Shown: piece by piece, positions 6,646 through 7,949 of the stretch
Layout: every line of letters begins with the position of its first letter
Numbering within the stretch: the first letter of the stretch is position 1
NCBI GenBank assembly: GCA_005889025.1
Contig: VBCZ01000246.1
Coordinates: 1 to 7,949 of the forward strand
Length of the DNA: 7,949 nucleotides
Source of the DNA: Betaproteobacteria bacterium
GTDB taxonomy: Bacteria; Pseudomonadota; Gammaproteobacteria; Burkholderiales; Casimicrobiaceae
Reading direction: 5' to 3'
Made by a program: the position numbers and the translations under genes
Notes under the pieces: model-generated
Told to the model about the DNA's origin: nothing
Database searches by the model: none
What the model saw: the letters and a program-made list of their open reading frames with translations, nothing else

Positions 6646-7446
6646 TCAGCGCCGGAACTGTCGACGCGCGATCACGAGCATCAGGCGCTGGATGAGACTG
6701 GCATTGCCCCTCGGCCGCCACGTCTGGACGAGCCTATGGGTATAGGCGTCGAAATGAAGCCCGCGCGGTGCGGCGAGCACCCGCCCGCGCTTGAGCACGA
6801 TCTTGAGTACCTGCGTCGCGGCAAGACCGGCGCAGAGCTCACAGGCCATGATGGTCGAAGGCCCCCGCTGCTCGGCGAAGCTCACCTGCGATCGGTCGAC
6901 CAGGTAGCGACGGTGCAGCATTGCCGGCGCGACCCCGAGCAGGAACTTGAGCGCCTTTTCAGGCTCGCTTGCGCCACTGAATCTGAAGTAGTGCTCGAAT
7001 GTCATCTTGCCCGGCAGAAAATTCAACAGGGCCGCCCCCATGCCGATCGGGGCCACCGTAACCGCTGGAATCCCCTTGGCCGCGCACGCCGCAAAGGTGC
7101 GCTCGCGCGCGTCGAAAGCGAAAAAGTCGAGGCCATCGACATAGACGTCCGCGCCGTCGAGGAAGTCATCGAGGTTTTCCTTCGTAACCTCCGCCTCGAA
7201 GGCGCGAATCTCGATCTCGGGATTGATCTCCCTAGCCATGCGGGTCATTACGTCGACCTTCGGCTGACCGAGAGTCTGCATCGTCGCGCCGACCTGACGA
7301 TTGAAGTTCACGAGCTCGAACCGGTCGGGGTCGGCGATGGTGAATTTGCCGATCCCCAGTCGCGCCAGAGTAAGAAGATGGAGCCCGCCTACACCCCCGA
7401 GGCCGGCGATGGCGACTTTATAGTTGAATGGACCCACGCTCCGCAC
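6646..7446 (-). CDS. ThiF/MoeB/HesA-family E1-like adenylyltransferase, probably N-terminally short
   Basis: The product is 266 residues from a GTG at 7446 (another GTG at 7437). Residues 15-21 are GLGGVGG, the nucleotide-binding loop. D39 ends the second strand (IADPD), NFNRQ spans 47-51, K63 lies in GQPKVD, and D107 in VDGLDFF. These are the ATP and Mg positions of E1-like enzymes, which adenylate the C-terminus of a ubiquitin-like or sulfur-carrier protein. Only one CxxC (CELC, 202-205) is visible, so the usual four-cysteine zinc site seems absent. The closest remembered relatives are ThiF domains joined to nitroreductases, as in mycobacterial MoeY, whose function is unknown. Relatives usually have ~20-30 residues before the loop; here only 14, and the open frame upstream ends at a TGA (7492-7494) inside a repeat. 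No ribosome site is evident. The gene may no longer be functional. Confidence 0.82.
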   Translation of the reverse strand: MRSVGPFNYKVAIAGLGGVGGLHLLTLARLGIGKFTIADPDRFELVNFNRQVGATMQTLGQPKVDVMTRMAREINPEIEIRAFEAEVTKENLDDFLDGADVYVDGLDFFAFDARERTFAACAAKGIPAVTVAPIGMGAALLNFLPGKMTFEHYFRFSGASEPEKALKFLLGVAPAMLHRRYLVDRSQVSFAEQRGPSTIMACELCAGLAATQVLKIVLKRGRVLAAPRGLHFDAYTHRLVQTWRPRGNASLIQRLMLVIARRQFRR

Positions 7447-7480
7447 CGTCGCGCTTGCCGCGCATTCGCCCGTCGATCCC

Positions 7481-7703
7481 CGTGTCCTGAATCAAGAATT
7501 CGCGGGATATTTCTTGTCGTCATTCCCGCACCCGATTCAAGCATTCGGGGGCAGGCTCCAGCGGGAATCCATTGGCTCTGAAAATAGGGGAACCCAGCGA
7601 CATTCAATGTCGCCGGGTCCTCGCTGAAGCCTGCCCTCGAATGCTTGAATCGGGGGCGGGGACGACGTTCTGGAACATCACACGAATTTCTGACTCGAGA
7701 CAC
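7481..7703. repeat. Large nested palindromic repeat element (~223 bases)
   Basis: Left arm 7481-7570 and right arm ~7615-7703 are imperfect inverted copies of each other. The best part is a 27-base core at 7531-7557 that pairs with 7628-7654 with one mismatch. The left arm is itself a hairpin unit bounded by ATTCCCGC (7522-7529) and GCGGGAAT (7561-7568). Read on the - strand it has the GGATTCCCG...CGGGAATGACG layout also seen in the 3769-3994 repeats. It contains no transposase and looks like a REP/MITE-like element, or two units in head-to-head orientation. Confidence 0.8.
7592..7618. repeat. Inner perfect-type hairpin at the centre of the palindrome
   Basis: Two 13-base arms (7592-7604 and 7606-7618) flank a single C with one mismatch; the inner part GCGACATT-C-AATGTCGC is perfect. 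It sits in the loop between the large arms. No T-run follows, so it is not a standard terminator. Confidence 0.75.
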
Positions 7704-7949
7704 TTAGCCCCGCATTATCCTATAGTAGGGCACGGCGTCGGCCTTATTTCAACACTCATCGCACCCGTGCGCGCCGCTGCCGCGGTCGCGAATGACCGGT
7801 CGCACCAACCGCCGCTCTTTGCCTTCGGCCTTCAAGGTTTGTTTGTTCCGTACCTCGGGTGGCGCAACGCACAGGGTATATTTGCCGGATAAGGCGGCGG
7901 CGAAGATGACAATGTCCCTTTGAGCAGACTGATCAACGTGCATGCATTG
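7704..7949. other. Unassigned right-end sequence
   Basis: Nothing recognisable was found in these ~245 bases. A 64-codon frame on the - strand (7943-7749) and a + frame that crosses the repeat have no family features. TGCATGCA near the right edge (7939-7946) is a perfect 8-base palindrome of unknown meaning. A gene truncated by the window edge cannot be excluded. Confidence 0.4.

Noticed and set aside
6736..7581. 281-codon + strand frame opposite ThiF
   Set aside because: Antisense shadow of a gene with clear E1 motifs; no features of its own.
7722..7752. Possible - strand promoter (TTGAAA, 19-base spacer, TACTAT) upstream of ThiF
   Set aside because: Weak -10, long spacer and a large palindrome between it and the gene; too uncertain to list.
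7572..7892. 106-codon + strand frame at the right end
   Set aside because: Begins inside the palindromic repeat and has no recognisable protein character.

Overview
The window looks like a GC-rich Gram-negative chromosome, most likely a beta-proteobacterium or close relative. It carries an exosortase-type (PEP-CTERM) surface protein, a PrsT-like TPR protein, a sigma-54-type promoter and dispersed proteobacterial hairpin repeats. The species cannot be read from the sequence. No rRNA, tRNA, CRISPR array or intact insertion sequence was seen.

Left part (1-3671, + strand): a GT1-type glycosyltransferase cut by the left window edge, an overlapping membrane-anchored hexapeptide-repeat acyltransferase, and, after a 95-base gap, a secreted TPR protein resembling the C-terminal half of PrsT. 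Together they suggest envelope or exopolysaccharide modification beside a PEP-CTERM export system. The exosortase itself is not in the window.

Middle (3672-5655): an intergenic stretch with two tandem hairpin-bearing repeats and a strong bidirectional terminator with a UUCG loop. Next comes a PEP-CTERM protein on the - strand, converging on the TPR gene. Its upstream region has a near-consensus sigma-54 promoter, an IHF-like site and, about 260-300 bases further up, an array of CTGTC/GACAG half-sites. This layout would suit an enhancer-binding regulator such as PrsR.

Right part (5656-7949, - strand): a ThiF/MoeB-like E1 adenylyltransferase gene followed 8 bases later by a nitroreductase-like gene. 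Fused ThiF-nitroreductase proteins are known (the mycobacterial MoeY type). Here the two are separate, and the nitroreductase is broken by an internal deletion with a frame change near 6142. The ThiF gene begins only about 45 bases after a 223-base nested palindromic repeat and seems short at its N-terminus, so the pair may be decaying. The last ~245 bases hold nothing recognisable.

No clearly new system was found. The points most worth following up are the regulatory layout of the PEP-CTERM gene, the split and broken ThiF-nitroreductase module, and the palindromic repeat family present at two places in the window.
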